Shown: positions 26,690 through 39,235 of the stretch, piece by piece
Layout of the letters: every line of letters begins with the position of its first letter
Numbering within the stretch: the first letter of the stretch is position 1
DNA from: Campylorhamphus procurvoides
Taxonomy: Eukaryota; Chordata; Aves; Passeriformes; Dendrocolaptidae
Direction: 5' to 3'
NCBI GenBank assembly: GCA_013396655.1
Contig: WBMV01005073.1
Span: forward strand, 930,001 to 994,000
Length of the DNA: 64,000 nt
The notes under the pieces: model-generated
Databases searched by the model: none
The model's input: only the letters and a program-made list of their open reading frames with translations
What the model was told of the DNA's origin: nothing
Translations under genes and position numbers: made by a program

Positions 26690-27240
26690 AATTACAGGTC
26701 CCCTGGTACAATGAATAAGCATCTACAGAGTTTTGGTGGAAGGAAGTATTTTAAAGATCTCCTTCACTGATGGAAAGGATAACTATGAGAAAGAAGAGTA
26801 ATCTGGTCAAAAGCATGCATTTAGATTAGCAGAACTTTCTACAAGGTCCCTTATAAGAGACTTAAACAACCTAAACATATGATAAAGAAAAATGCTCTTG
26901 TATGGATTATTGACTGATTTAAAAGCAAGAAGCTGTAGACACAAATGAGTAATCAGTTTCCATAACACAAGGGGACAACTGGTAGAATCCTGCAGTAGTT
27001 CATGATGGACCCTCTGTTGTTCACGGCAGTCATAAATGAATAAGGAAAGCATTGAAAGGTAAGGTGACAAAGTTGTTTACAACATAAAAAGTTTCTGATA
27101 TAAAATGAAAACCAATTTACCAAAATCATAATATTGAGAGATTTGTTCATTAGATTTTACTAAAGCGTACAACATACCTGGGAAACATAGGTGATAAATG
27201 TGAATGATGGCGTCTAAAACAGATGTTACCCCTGAGGACA
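26690..27240 (+). mobile_element. Ancient CR1-like LINE fragment, ORF2 reverse transcriptase region
   Basis: The plus strand preserves the order of CR1 ORF2 RT blocks in decayed form. A block resembling 'LDFSRTF..TRSLIRDLNNLN' lies near 26820-26870, then 'ILVWIID.FKSKKL' near 26895. A 'GP.VFMMDPLLFTAVINE' type segment around 26990-27040 corresponds to the stretch before the catalytic box, and 'VTKLFTT' follows near 27065. A 'MMASKTDVTPEDRD'-like block near 27205-27235 is further downstream. Stops and indels interrupt every frame. Family assignment rests on motif order, and subfamily and limits are uncertain. Confidence 0.6.
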
Positions 27241-27789
27241 GAGATTATATATAGTTTTTTTTGAAACATAAAATTAACAGCAATTAAAAAGGCAGATTAA
27301 AAGTAGGATTTACTAAAAAAACCCAAAAAAACGATAAAGACCACAACAAAACCCTTCAATTTGCTACTGTATCATTAGAGCATTCTTTCATAATTTGACA
27401 GCTGCATGAAATCTTTACTTCTCCATTTCATGAAGTAAAATAAGAAAAGTCACTGAAAACTACAATAAGGATAATCAGAGGTTTAGTATCTATTGAAGGA
27501 CAAATTAAACTGACTGTAAATTTTCAAACTGTAAGAGAAGTTCAGAGATACAAGGCTCCCTTATATATTATGGGCAGGGAAATCTGCAAAAGTATCATTT
27601 GGCACTTTTCTCACTGTAGTCTTTTTTCTTATTTTCTGCTACAAGCTACTCTTGGAGATAAGATTCTGACACAGATTGACCTTGGTATGATTCAGCATAA
27701 TCACATCTGATGTTTCTATCATTGCCTTTGTAGCTTATGACTTGAAAGAGTTTAAAATTTTGTCACGTTCAAACTAAAAATAAAAAAAA

Positions 27790-28380
27790 GTTCAGAGGCT
27801 GTCTAAAATCAGTGCAATTTGAGAACATACAGCGGCAAACAGATCAGGGATAAATGGCTGACTTAATGGCAAGTAGAAAGGGGGAATTTGAAGTGAGAAG
27901 TGGATGGGATCACCAAAACACAAATGGAAGAAATAGGTCCTGATGGGCTCTTGTATGACCAGAAATGGATGTGAGAGATTGCAAGAGAAACAAAAGGACA
28001 TGGAGGCCTTAAAGCTAATACAGGTTAATATGATCAACAAAATCAAAAACAAATGGAGTATAAGAAAAATTACTTGGAGGGTCTGAGAAATGATGACGAG
28101 ATCATTTTGAGATTCTAGCACTATACTGTGATCAGGAAGATGGAAAGAACAAATGTTGGACTGAAAGTGGATGTAGCTGGAGTGGGAAAAAAGGAGATCA
28201 AGCACATGCTCACGGAGATAAATAACCAAATGGAAAAGTGATGGAGAACTAATTCATGGATACTGAAAAGAAGGATATAGAGAGTTAATGGGAACCACAG
28301 AAAGCAAAGGACACTTTGGAGAAGGAGGAAAGAATTATAAAGTGGACTGCAAAGAATGACAGGTGAGTTATAGCTGGTCA
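27790..28380. other. Purine-rich strand-asymmetric segment
   Basis: The plus strand is strongly enriched in A and G for about 600 bp, so the minus strand (the sense strand of PRKN) is pyrimidine-rich. This bias removes stop codons on the minus strand and yields the longest open frame in the window (27792-28229, 145 codons) plus an overlapping 86-codon frame. Both translate to Leu/Ile/Phe/Ser-rich low-information peptides, as expected from pyrimidine-rich sequence. I do not consider them genes. Confidence 0.55.
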
Positions 28381-28538
28381 CAGTGAGAAGTAATCAATTA
28401 TCTAGAAAGCAATTACTGTGAAATTGCTCAATAGTGCAATGATTCAATTAAACTGTGAAGTAATTATATGATGAATCAACTACTGTATGAAGTAAATATG
28501 GAAAGAAATAAAGTAGAATGAATCAATAACATAGATAA

Positions 28539-28575
28539 TCAGTAATGGAGTGATAGATACTCAGTAATGGAGTGA
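28539..28575 (+). repeat. Short tandem duplication, 22-bp period
   Basis: TCAGTAATGGAGTGA occurs at 28539-28553 and again at 28561-28575. The surrounding 28380-28660 shows looser repetition of GAAGTAAT/GAATCAAT-like words. Confidence 0.75.
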
Positions 28576-29824
28576 ACCAGTTATGTCAATAAGAATATAT
28601 GCAATGACTCAAATATAGTAATAACTAATTATTAGGGAAATAAAAATAGTGATAATTAATTAATATGACTAATATGTAAAGAATATAGCCACTAAAAAAA
28701 TGTGCTGAAAATATTAGTCTGCTCTTCCTGTTCACACTTTCCTTCTCCAGATGGACATAAGTACATTTAACTGTAAACTTCCCTTCTTTTTGCTCTTCAG
28801 ATTGCTTCTTATTATCTTGCATCTATGGTAGACTTTGTTTAGCCCTCAGCAGTAGCTAGGGGAGCTTAAGAAGGAACCTTACCATCAAATATACACCCTA
28901 CTTTTGGAGACCTTTAAAGAACAGAGATGCATAAGCCATGAAGTCTGTACACTGCAGACTAGAGGCAGACATCTCCTAATACCGTGGTATATGGCCCAAT
29001 GTACAGGAACATTACTCATTGAAATTTCCTTCCTTTCCTTCCGGGTACGTACCCTGTGTCACCTGAGATGCACACGAGGTGGGCAGATAGGGCACAGAAC
29101 ACATGGGGGAGCATTCACTTCAGCATGTGGTGACACCTGGAGGCCAGGTAAAAAGCAGGAGGCGATCTCGAATGGCACAACATGGCAGTGTGTAGGAAAA
29201 AGAATCAGGTCATGGGTGTGTACTTTTAGGGTAAAAGTCACTACCTCTTCGCTGCTCTCTCAACTTACAACACTGCACTGTCTCTAAAGATTGCATGTCT
29301 GGTGATCCAAATGGGAACAAAGAGCCAAGCACTCCTACTGGTACCTAAATTAATGCATCTTATTGCTTAAGTGACCTTAAAACACTCACTCGTGACAACT
29401 TAGGTATTTGAATTTCCCAAAGCTGCCAGACAGTTGAACTGGATCTGCCTCAGTCTCAGCAGCTGAGAAATGCCAAAAAGGCTTTTCTTTCTTGTTTCAT
29501 TTTCCATTAGTCTTTCTTGAATGTGAATTATCAGAACAATGCCTGTATGGTCAGTATTTGCTAGCATTCCTTATAATGAACAGGTCTTTGGTCTTTGGAT
29601 TATATGATCTGATATGTTGATAAAAATAATAATCAAAAACATGCAAGGAAACACAAAGGCTAATGGGAATGAGTGTACAGAATACAACATATTAGCATGA
29701 CACATTATTCAAAAAGTTTACTATCCCAGTATGACTGAATCACCTCCAGTCTCTGGAAAATGAGAACATGACAACATAAACCCGAGAACAAGTATTGCTA
29801 ATAGATCTAACAAAAGCAAGGAAG

Positions 29825-30060
29825 CAGCATATAACTGGAGCGTAGCAAGTGCCATGTGCATATTTAAGAAATTGATAAAAGTGTTCTTGGCAATTACAGA
29901 CTCATTAATCTTACCTTTCTAGCTGAAAGGCTTTATAAGAAATTTTGAAGGGAAGTATAATTAAACCCATAAAGGTAAAGGAAAAATGAAACAGAAGGCA
30001 ATATAAGTTTACAAAGTTGTAAAGCTCTGTGCCAAGCTAAATATGTTATTTTTCTTTACA
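29825..30060 (+). mobile_element. Ancient CR1-like LINE fragment, early RT region
   Basis: The block ATAACTGGAG..GTAGCAAGTGCC, then TATTTAAGAA, then GGCAATTACAGACTCATTAAT matches the CR1/L3-type stretch that encodes 'W..A.V.PIFKK..GNYRPISLT'. A downstream block near 30000-30045 resembles 'QYGF...SC.TN'. The copy is heavily decayed and cannot encode protein. It is a separate insertion from the 26.7-kb fragment, because the RT blocks appear in the opposite genomic order to one continuous element. Confidence 0.6.
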
Positions 30061-33000
30061 GACTGGAAAATGAAGATTTAATTGGTCTGGAGTTCAGTGG
30101 AGCTAACACATGGCAATGAAAGTGTAGAACTTGTATTACTCTCTCTCTAATGTAAGACCTGAAAAGTTAAAAAGGAAAAAAAACCAATGTGTTATGCTAG
30201 AATAATTTTGTTATTACAGTTGTGTAAGTATTTGCTTGGAATTAACACTAATTATTTGACTTTGACTTTCTAGATACTTCATTTTTTTAATTTGTACTTT
30301 GCAAAGTTGGAAGATACCATGAGTACAGCATAGGATTAAAGGATAGCAGAACACTCCACTATAAACTCGTGGCTTATCATGCAGGTGTGGCCAGAACTCG
30401 TGCAGTAAATATACAGAAAGGCAATGAGGTTCTCCAAGGGATAGGTTTCCCCCATCTCTTGAAGTTTTTTCCTAATTATCAACATTCTTCTGAAAATATG
30501 AACATGAGAAATGGCCATTGCATCCAGTAATGTTTCTGTAAATGTCATATATAGGTGTAATTACAACTGATGGTCCTCTGTGTACAGGAATTACATTTGT
30601 TCTATCAGCCACCACATGACACTGAAGCTCATGTTCAATTTTACAGTGTCCTTGATGATCCTTATATTCTTTGACTGTTTTCCAAATGACCATCCTGTAA
30701 AGGTGGTACAAACTGCTTCATGGACCTAATGAACTGTGCATTAATTTTTACTTAAACTGATCCTGGTGAGGTTTGTCAGTGTTAATGTACCATCCAAATC
30801 ACCTTGTAGAACCGATCTACTATAGCTATGCAACTAATACACCTTCCCCCCTCACCATTGTCAATATTTGAAGATATTATAAACTGTGATTTTCTCTCTC
30901 ATCATTACTAAAGACTATTCTAGTGTGCTCCTGAGTGCTAGCAATAGCTTTATGGTAGAACCGAAAGCACCTTTGACTCCTGCTACAATTCAAAAAGGAT
31001 CATTCATTTATTCAATTAAATGTGTATCAATAATTAATTCATTAACATATATATCATTTGCCTAAAAAGTCACTGAACTGAAGACCAATTCCGACACTGG
31101 TAGCAGCACCAGGAATAGGCCATAGTACTAATGAGTGGATTGTGGTTTTAGATGTGAGTTAACGTGCTGCAGACCCCGAAAGACTATTTCTGCTGGAATC
31201 ATCTTTTCTTGAAATGAGTATTCTTAGCTCGAGGCTGAATTCCTTGCACATACGTGAGCAGGTAGACTAGTCAGCTCAAGGCTACACATTTTCTTTAAAA
31301 TCATATCCTTAGACTTTGTGAACTCTGTACATCTGTACTAACTTTGGAACTATTAGCTTAGAATTCAGCCATTTCTTTTATCCACAGTGTTTGCTGACAT
31401 AACTTTTTAAAAGCACTATTTCTAGAAAATTACTTCTTTCTACCTTTTACCACTCAGATTTTTAAATAAAAAGCCCCTAATGCTCTTAAAGAGAGATTAA
31501 GGATGTCAAAATCACCCTGATCCAATGGTTTGAAGGCAAGAAAATCTTTTTATACTGCTAAAATACCAGAGGCATTGCACAAATGAGCATGAAAATGTTT
31601 AATCTAAATTGCTCTTAAATTCTGACTACTTAGCAAACTATTTTCAGCTTATAATGTAAACATTCAGTGACATACCAGAAGAAAAATTTAGGTCAAATCT
31701 TTCTTTTATTTTTAACTGTTTTTTGAAAGTTGGCTGTATTTAGGAAAAATGAAATAAATGATGCCATAAGACTGTGAGAAACCTTGGCACTACTATCTTT
31801 GTGACCACCTGTCCAGGCAGATTTTTGTTTCTCTTCACTTTGATTGTTTCCCTTTCATTAGACATATTTATTTTTAAAGAAAAAAATACATATTTATAAT
31901 AGAATCTTCCTTAAACAACAGTGACTTGTTCTTAGAAATGAGGATTTATTCTTGCCATCACTGCCATCTGCAACAAAATGAGCACTGTCTTTTAATAGAT
32001 AGAGGGTTTAAGAGGATTTTAGTTGAACTCCATTAATTTTGTTGCATGAACAGGCACCTGTTGTGTTTAACATTAAACAAACATAAATGTAAGGAACAGT
32101 GGTTATCCAGAAGAACCTGATGTCTAATTATTCATTCACCAGCTATTTCAAGTCCTTACCTGCAAAGTAACGTGGGCTTTTTTCCACCCTGGATTTAAAT
32201 TGATACTAGCACTAAATTGCTGGAAGAGGAATTAAACTATTGATACCCCCACAATAATTAATTCCATATATATGAATTCAGTATATTGAGATGAGCCATA
32301 AAAGCTGCACCAGGGAAAGCAGTGGAGCATAATGGCCATGACTACATGACTTCAAGTCAGAGAACTATGAGATTAAAAAGTACAGACAACTGCCTCAGGG
32401 CAACTTCACACAAAAACAATCAAATCACAGAATAAAAATACCATGGATTAGAAGAGGAAGAAAATTTCCCAGACTGCAGCACTTTTGCTTTGATTTGGAA
32501 TTGCATCACATGATAGTGATTTTTTTTTCCAGTGGGCTGCAGGATTTTCCCATGGTTCTATTTATTTGCTGACACTGTCAGGTAAAACAAGCAGAAGGGG
32601 CAAAGAAATGTCTTGATATTTGTTCTATACCCAAATTTGTTCAAAACTGTATATACAGTTATTTATTTTTGTAAATAAAGTTTATACTATTTTACACAAG
32701 AGGGAAATTCTGTCTTCTTACAGAGAGATACATATTTTCTATGGTCTGTTTTTCAATATAATTTCTGAAGCAAGGTTCAAGCATTAATTTTTTATAAAAT
32801 GTGCCATGTGTTTGGAGTACAAAACTAGAAAAAATGACATTTGGAAAGCCAGTGTTACCCACGTAGATTGCTGCATCCACTGACCTATCAAATTATTTCT
32901 ATATGACACTGGGAAAGACATGGGTATATAATTTTATTTAGTCTTGCTACTTGCAGTAGGATTCCTGTTAATGAAATGAGCTACAGCTATTTTTGCATTT

Positions 33001-36000
33001 TTATATATAGAAGACACACAAAATGACAGCCCTCCTTCATAATAAGCATTTATATGCTTACCTCAAGACCAACAAAAATCTCTTGCATTAGTCAAAATTT
33101 GGCATATAGAGAACCCAAAGAGTCTTTAAGTTTGAAGCTGAGCTTCCTTGTTCTATAACATGATTTACTTAGAACAGGGATTAAGTGAATTTGAGGGACA
33201 GCCCTGAAGAAACTTATTTGCTGCCCATAATATTGAGACAGAGGACTCGACCTGAGTGAACTACTTTTGGAAAATATACTTTTAACAACAACAAAAAAAA
33301 GACATGTTCTAATTTATATTTTACTGTCTACATGTGCATATTGTAGGTCAAAGGACAATGTAGAAATATCTTCTCGTATGTCTGAATGATTAGGATATTT
33401 TTCTTATTAGATTACATTAGTGAGGTATACATATAGGCTAAAACATTTTCAACCAACTACACTCCACGAAAAATATTGAATGTCCAAACATATTGTCTCT
33501 CACATAAGCTGAATCTTTCCAATTAAAAGTGCTGCAATCCTTCTTTGGTTTTAATTGCATTACATACTTCCTGAATAATGACTTCCATTCCCTTAAGGGA
33601 CACTTTCAATTCAAATCCAGCTATAAATTTAGGTACTTAAAGATTCAGATTTCACAAAATCACAGATTAATTGAAATGTTTCAGTAATAATTCAAAAGTC
33701 TAAAATATTCTTCTTCTGGTTTTACAATATAATTCCTAGAGTTTTTGCTATTTTGTGAAAAGCGAATTTTGGGGTTGCTTTCAATGAGCAGGCAGTAAAA
33801 ACATAATCACATTTACTGTAGCACAAAAACATGGGCCAACAAACAGCGCATCTCTACTCTTATGTTATATAGGACTTACTGGACTGTCATTCATTATGTA
33901 GAACTTCAAGTACTAGGAGAGACAGGCCACCTCTTTTCAAAAATAGTCTCTTACTACACCTATTATTCCCCTTGTCTATCTGTAATACAGGATATATTAA
34001 AAACAGTGAACCACCTCAGCTTTCATTCAGAAAAATGAATTATGAATAAATAATGATGACACCAGAGATTTACTTTAAAATATGTGTATGTAAGTTAATA
34101 TCCTAAATTGTAAATTACAATACCTATTGCAGATACAGTAAAGACCATTGTATTTACAAACGCAGAATTTCAGATGTAAATCTTTTTTCTTTTTCGGCTA
34201 TGTAAAAGGGAAAAAAAAAAAAGAGAAAACAAATCACAGTAGTCATTCCTGAGCTAAAACTGCATGATTGAAATTTTGAGAAAACAGAAGTAAGGATATC
34301 AGTATTTTATATACATTTTATTCTGGCTTTCTCAACCATTTTCTCAATCCAATGAAAATCTGAAGCAATTGATTCTTAAAGTATAAGTCAATAAGGGAGG
34401 ACTTTTGTGAGATTAGTTATAAAGATTTCTAGCCCACATTCTTGTAATCCAAGGTTATTGCTTGTATCATCATACTGACAGGTTTATCTTAATAAGAAAT
34501 GTTTTGTGCTAGGAGAATTTATGTTTTTATGCTCAATTACAGTTTTATGTTGGAGGTATTAAGTAGGCAATAAAAAGAGCCTGCCTTACATCTATTATTC
34601 ATTTTTCACATCCACAGTCATGAAGGTAAGATACCCTTGGAAATGTCTTTCTCTTGTCATTATTAAGCAAACAATTTGTATTAATTTTGCTTATCTCAAA
34701 CCGTACCATTTTCAGGTGGGAAAATGGTAGGTCATAAATTACATAACCCTATAAGAATGTACTTTCTCGTGATGCCTTCAGTTAAAACTGGATTCCCATG
34801 ACATGGAACACAGTATAAATGTAAAACAAAATAAGAGGCTCCGCTACAAATAGTTCACAATCTAAAGTCAACAAAACATAAACCAGAAAAACTGAAAATT
34901 CAAGACTCTGTGCATGCCAACAGAGCAGGTTTGGAAAAAAGCAAAATTTAATTCTAAGCAAAATGAATATAGCACCCAAGTATAATATACTAATTGCAAA
35001 TTTAAGAAATTATACAAAAATAATAATAAACATTTGAAAGATCCCTGTATCTAAGTTTTTTAAAAGACTACACATTTTTCTTTCCCCATCCCCACCGGTG
35101 TAGTACTGTACATGCTTCCAATACAAATGAATAACATGAGACAAAGCTCAACAATCACAGTTTGCTGCAGGTTAAAAAATGAGCCACAATAATCAAGTTC
35201 ATTACCATGACGGGTTAGTTAGAGTCCAGTAAAAGCTCTAAGTGTCCTTTGTGATCTCAATTTAGTTGATACCAAGAGGAATGCCCAAGGAAAAATTTCA
35301 GTGTTAACTTACTTCTCCACAACACACTGAAATACTCCAGTGCAAAAACTGTGCAAGTCCCTATCCTTCAAGTGACAGTCTCTGCATTAACTATGTCCTA
35401 ATATTTTCACCTACTCGACTAACATATAGGAATCACAGGAAAGAACCTACTACTGATCATTAGGTAGGCTTTGACTTTACCATCTTTGGTTTTTGTCCAA
35501 AGCATTCATTACACAAACACAGAATCTTTATACAAACACAGAATCTTTCAGCAGTGTGATGATACTTGTGGTCACTAATCCCTAACAAGACAGCACGGTG
35601 AAACCTGAAGCCTGAAACGGGAACATTTAGAGGAATAGAGTAACTCAACCATTCATAACTCCTCTGCAAATTGCATTGCTTAGGTTCTTTAAAGATGTAG
35701 CCATTAACAAGGATGGATTAATGTAATAGGAAAGGAAAATATACTTAGAAAAATCTATTTGAATGCTCACAATGCTACAGCCTCATGACTTTTCTATGCA
35801 GTCATTAATCATGGGACATTCTTCCATGATGAACTAATATAGAATATATTCTCATGGCTACAATGAAATCCTGTGAGGGACAAAATGCACCCTCAGCATT
35901 CAAAAAGACCAAAATGCAAAAGATGTACTTTGAAGTCACAAGTAGGTATAAACAGTAGTTTGGAAGGAAGCGTACAAAAACAACGAAAATTTCTGACTGG

Positions 36001-36019
36001 GTTGAAACCTTGGTATCAG
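30061..36019. other. Intronic sequence, unclassified
   Basis: AT-rich intron with no identifiable exon or clear repeat. It contains a poly-A run near 34211-34222 and the 19-bp-period duplication at 35513-35548. A CR1-tail-like word near 32425-32460 is too degenerate to assign. Confidence 0.65.
35513..35548 (+). repeat. Tandem duplication, 19-bp period, two copies
   Basis: ACAAACACAGAATCTTT occurs at 35513-35529 and again at 35532-35548, separated by two bases. The identity of the 17-bp units suggests a recent slippage event. Confidence 0.9.
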
Positions 36020-36515
36020 CAGCTGCCAAACAGGATTTGGGATTGCCAGAATCTGCCCCACTGGCATTTCCACCCTGCCTGACAAATGCCATCCCCACCA
36101 GCCCTACAGGGAAGGATCCCACAGCAACATGCAGAGGTTCCTGGTATGCATGTTGTCTCGCCAGCATGTTGATCGGTGGATCATAGGGAGCAGCGCAAGC
36201 CATGTGGGAAGGAAAGGTGGAGGTGTAAATATAGGATCTGGCCCTCACAGGACAGGGGATGCTTGTAACCCACAATGCATGGCCCTGCGGGCACCATGCA
36301 CCTAGCTGTGAGGTGTTTGTGTGTGGAGAGAGGAGAACTTCCTGGGAACCAGTACAGAAGGGCGTTCAACAAACTGTAAGAATATGTTTACAGTCTCTAG
36401 GCGTCTCATGTTGTGGATTATCTGTTGTATTGCTGACAATGAGTAGTTCACTGACTGCCAGTTAATTACATCTTGTTAATAAATCAATAAACCTCTTCGA
36501 CCCCAATTCAATTTG
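36020..36515 (+). mobile_element. Candidate decayed LTR or other retroelement fragment
   Basis: This block is richer in GC than its flanks and has an LTR-like order of signals on the plus strand: a TAAATATA box at 36226-36233, then two polyadenylation signals AATAAA at 36478-36483 and 36486-36491. A short C-rich stretch follows. I could not find clear TG...CA termini or a target-site duplication and do not recognise a family, so this is an inference from signal order. It could instead be a conserved non-coding element or chance. Confidence 0.3.
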
Positions 36516-37553
36516 GGAAAAATATGCACAGTTTCTTGTTGCAATGAGGCTATTTCGTTTTGCTGTAATTCCTATGAAAGCAAACATAATCTGTTCTAAG
36601 AAAGCTGAGTGCCTGCCTTTCTTACTAAATCATAACTCACTTCTGAAATGGACATGAGCATCAGGGCCAGACGGTGTAATGCATCACCATCTACACAGTG
36701 GTAGATCACAGACAAATGGGGAGAGGTATTGTGGGAAGTTTTCTGAAGGTGAAAAAACAATCCTCTCTAGCCTGCATGCCTGAAGTTAGAAATAAATCAT
36801 TGTCTGTGCCCAGCGACAATGCATTCTGCGGAAAATACTGCCTAGGTAACAGCCAGGGTCACTGCTAGCTTTGCTTAGCTACACAGGTGGTGTTCAGGAA
36901 AATTTGACCTGGGGCATGCTGTTCACTTCACTGGAATCAGCCTTCAAAGTTGCCACTCACAAAGGAAGCACTGCAAAGAACTCTGCAAGTCTGAATTTGC
37001 TTCCTGATCTCAAACACTATTTTGCTCTATATTACTGTTCTTCTGAATACACGTTGTTTAGAACAGGCATTGATTACAGATAAAGAGTGTGCAAAGTGTG
37101 GCTTCATTGTGTATGAAGTATAGAGAATTGAAAATACATAGCCATAATATTCAATCTGTAATTATCTGTGTTCTTTTTAGTATATTTGACTGCCACTAAT
37201 ATATCTAGAATTTCTAAAAACTATATCAAGAATAATGCAGTTAATAGGACAAGTGCACAGATCTGTATGCCTGAGATTTGAGTTATCTCTAATATTTGAA
37301 GAGGTAAAGAAAAAAGTTTGAATTTTAAATACCTTATTAAAATAATTGGGTGGTTAAAAATACATATTCTTTAAAAATACAGTCAAATAGAACACATAAG
37401 AAAAGGATAATGCCTCCATCCCCACCCACTGTAAAAATAGGAAGAGGCTGTAAAAACCTCTCAGAACCTTGTCCCACAAAAATATTACATGGGTGACATA
37501 GAGTTTCCTATGCAGTTTCTGTTCTTTAATCTTTCAACATTTTATAAGAAACT

Positions 37554-37573
37554 GGGGGTGGGGGGTGGGGGGG
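37554..37573 (+). other. G-quadruplex-type tract (G5 T G6 T G7)
   Basis: Three G runs of 5, 6 and 7 are separated by single T residues. The last run can supply two G-triplets, so the four-tract requirement for a quadruplex is met. The G-rich strand is the template strand for PRKN, and the intron RNA carries the C-rich complement. Confidence 0.75.
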
Positions 37574-38406
37574 AGAGAAGTAGTTAAATCAAAGTTTTAA
37601 CCCATTTCAAGAGGCTAAAATTTGCTAAATGACTGTAATACACTACCACATTGCTTAGTGCTCCCTCATCAGATTCACATAACCACCCACAGGACAGATT
37701 CATTTCCAAAAGCATCATTTCCAGAATTGACAACCCAACAAAAAATCCCCCCATGTTTCAGGCTTTGAGCAACACATTCCCATTATCAGCATTAAACTGG
37801 TTTGCATCATGCAGAACCCCTACCAAATCACATAGTCTCAGCTCCAGATGGGATGTGAGCTCTGGTACAGCAGCATGAATATTTATGCTTTCAGATACAA
37901 AAACTGGCAGCTCAGTAGGGTTTGGATAGTCACAGAATAGAGTTCCCCATAATTTTCCCTGACTCTGTCCTACGCTTTCTACAAAAGCAGTGTCTACAGA
38001 TGTAAATAAGGCACAACTTTGGCCTCAGATTTGTACAGATGCTTTTTTGTCCAGAAGTCATACCTGTCAAGTATTTCTATTTTCGAAACAGAAAGAAATT
38101 AGGATTCTAAAAGCTGATCTCCATCCTTGGGAATACCATTCCTAAAGACTCACTCTCTCAGAGAGGGAAATGCCACTCTGTGAAAGACAATCCTTGAAGT
38201 TCCAGAATGAAAGTCAGACATGATGACTTCCATACTAGGCATAGAAAATAGGTGGTTTTTACAGTATCCATCACTGCAAGATCTCATCACTCCTCCCTCC
38301 CTTACTGAGTGTAGGCAGACGTTACCAGATTTTAAAAAGGCAGGAATTTAGAGATGGAAGAAATTCTAGATATAACATTCAATCTGGAATTAAACTCTCT
38401 CCCACG

Positions 38407-38510
38407 GAAAAGAAAAAAAAAACCAAAACAAAACCAAAAAAAAGGAAAAAAAAAGCACAACAAACAAAGAAAGAAACAAAAACAAACAAACAAAACACCA
38501 ACCAAACAAG
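38407..38510 (+). repeat. A/C-rich low-complexity tract
   Basis: About 100 bp is almost entirely A with interspersed C and a few G residues, including AAAC and AAAG units. It lies about 120 bp before the GC-richer pocket and may be a degraded A-rich simple repeat. Confidence 0.85.
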
Positions 38511-38629
38511 CTGTAAACCTGTATAGATATATAAATACTAAAAGCCATAGCCATTATGATTTCTTTGGGCTTGCCCATCTATTTGAATGCAAAATGCTGC
38601 ATTATGTGCTGAACAGCAGACCATGAGAG

Positions 38630-39235
38630 CATGAGATGTGTCAGGCACACTGCCCCCATCCTGGAGTGTGGTCCTCTGTGTTTAAAGCTGGACCTCCGGT
38701 AAGAGAGAGTTGTTTCAGAAGCCTCTGCTCCTTGGAGATCCTTAAGAAAACGCAAGACGCTTCAGGAGCAGAGACTCCTCCAAACAGCCATGCTAAGGAG
38801 CCTCACCAGGGGTTCCACACCTCTGGAAGCTGCTTTTAAGTTGAGGTTCTCAGCTCCATCCCCTGCTTAAGCTGTGCTTCTACAGCGCTGCAGCCAAGCC
38901 TCTCTGCAGGCCATGCACTCCTTGCATCTGGACCCTGACTGACCCACTGACTGAAATTCCTGGCTTTCCTTATCACTGCAGACTCCTCTGGTGATCTGGT
39001 ATGCTGGTTCAGCCCTGGTTACTGTCACTGGACCTGTCCTATCCTTCGTGTTTGGGTACTGTGGCACTGCTCCCTTGCCAGCAAGTCCACAGCTTCTGCC
39101 TGCCCTGTTGTCATGCCCAACTCTTATCCTCCCTTGCCCTGAGGAGCAACCTTACAACATGTACTTGGGGCATGTTTATTAGATTAGGATTTTCAGGGGA
39201 CACAGGCAGGGAACATCTACCATTTGAATGAATTC
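38630..39235. other. GC-richer pocket, unidentified
   Basis: This block of about 600 bp is clearly richer in G and C than the rest of the intron and is dense in CTG/CAG-type words. Short open frames run on both strands (for example 38636-38839 and 39001-39231 plus, 38867-39067 minus) without a recognisable family. It looks like an old repeat, perhaps LTR- or LINE-derived, but I cannot match it to one. Confidence 0.35.

Larger units (their letters stand above)
27241..29824. other. Intronic sequence, unclassified
   Basis: AT-rich intron that includes a 600-bp purine-rich stretch (27790-28380, listed separately) and a degenerate AT-rich repeat array (28380-28660). A moderately GC-richer patch at 28900-29290 carries a 127-codon open frame without recognisable motifs. 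Confidence 0.6.

Noticed and set aside
27792..28229. 145-codon minus-strand open frame as a gene
   Set aside because: It is explained by pyrimidine-rich composition. The peptide is low-information Leu/Ile/Phe/Ser-rich sequence with no domain.
32425..32465. AATCACAGAATAAAAATACC resembling a CR1 tail
   Set aside because: The match breaks down after the first 12 bases.
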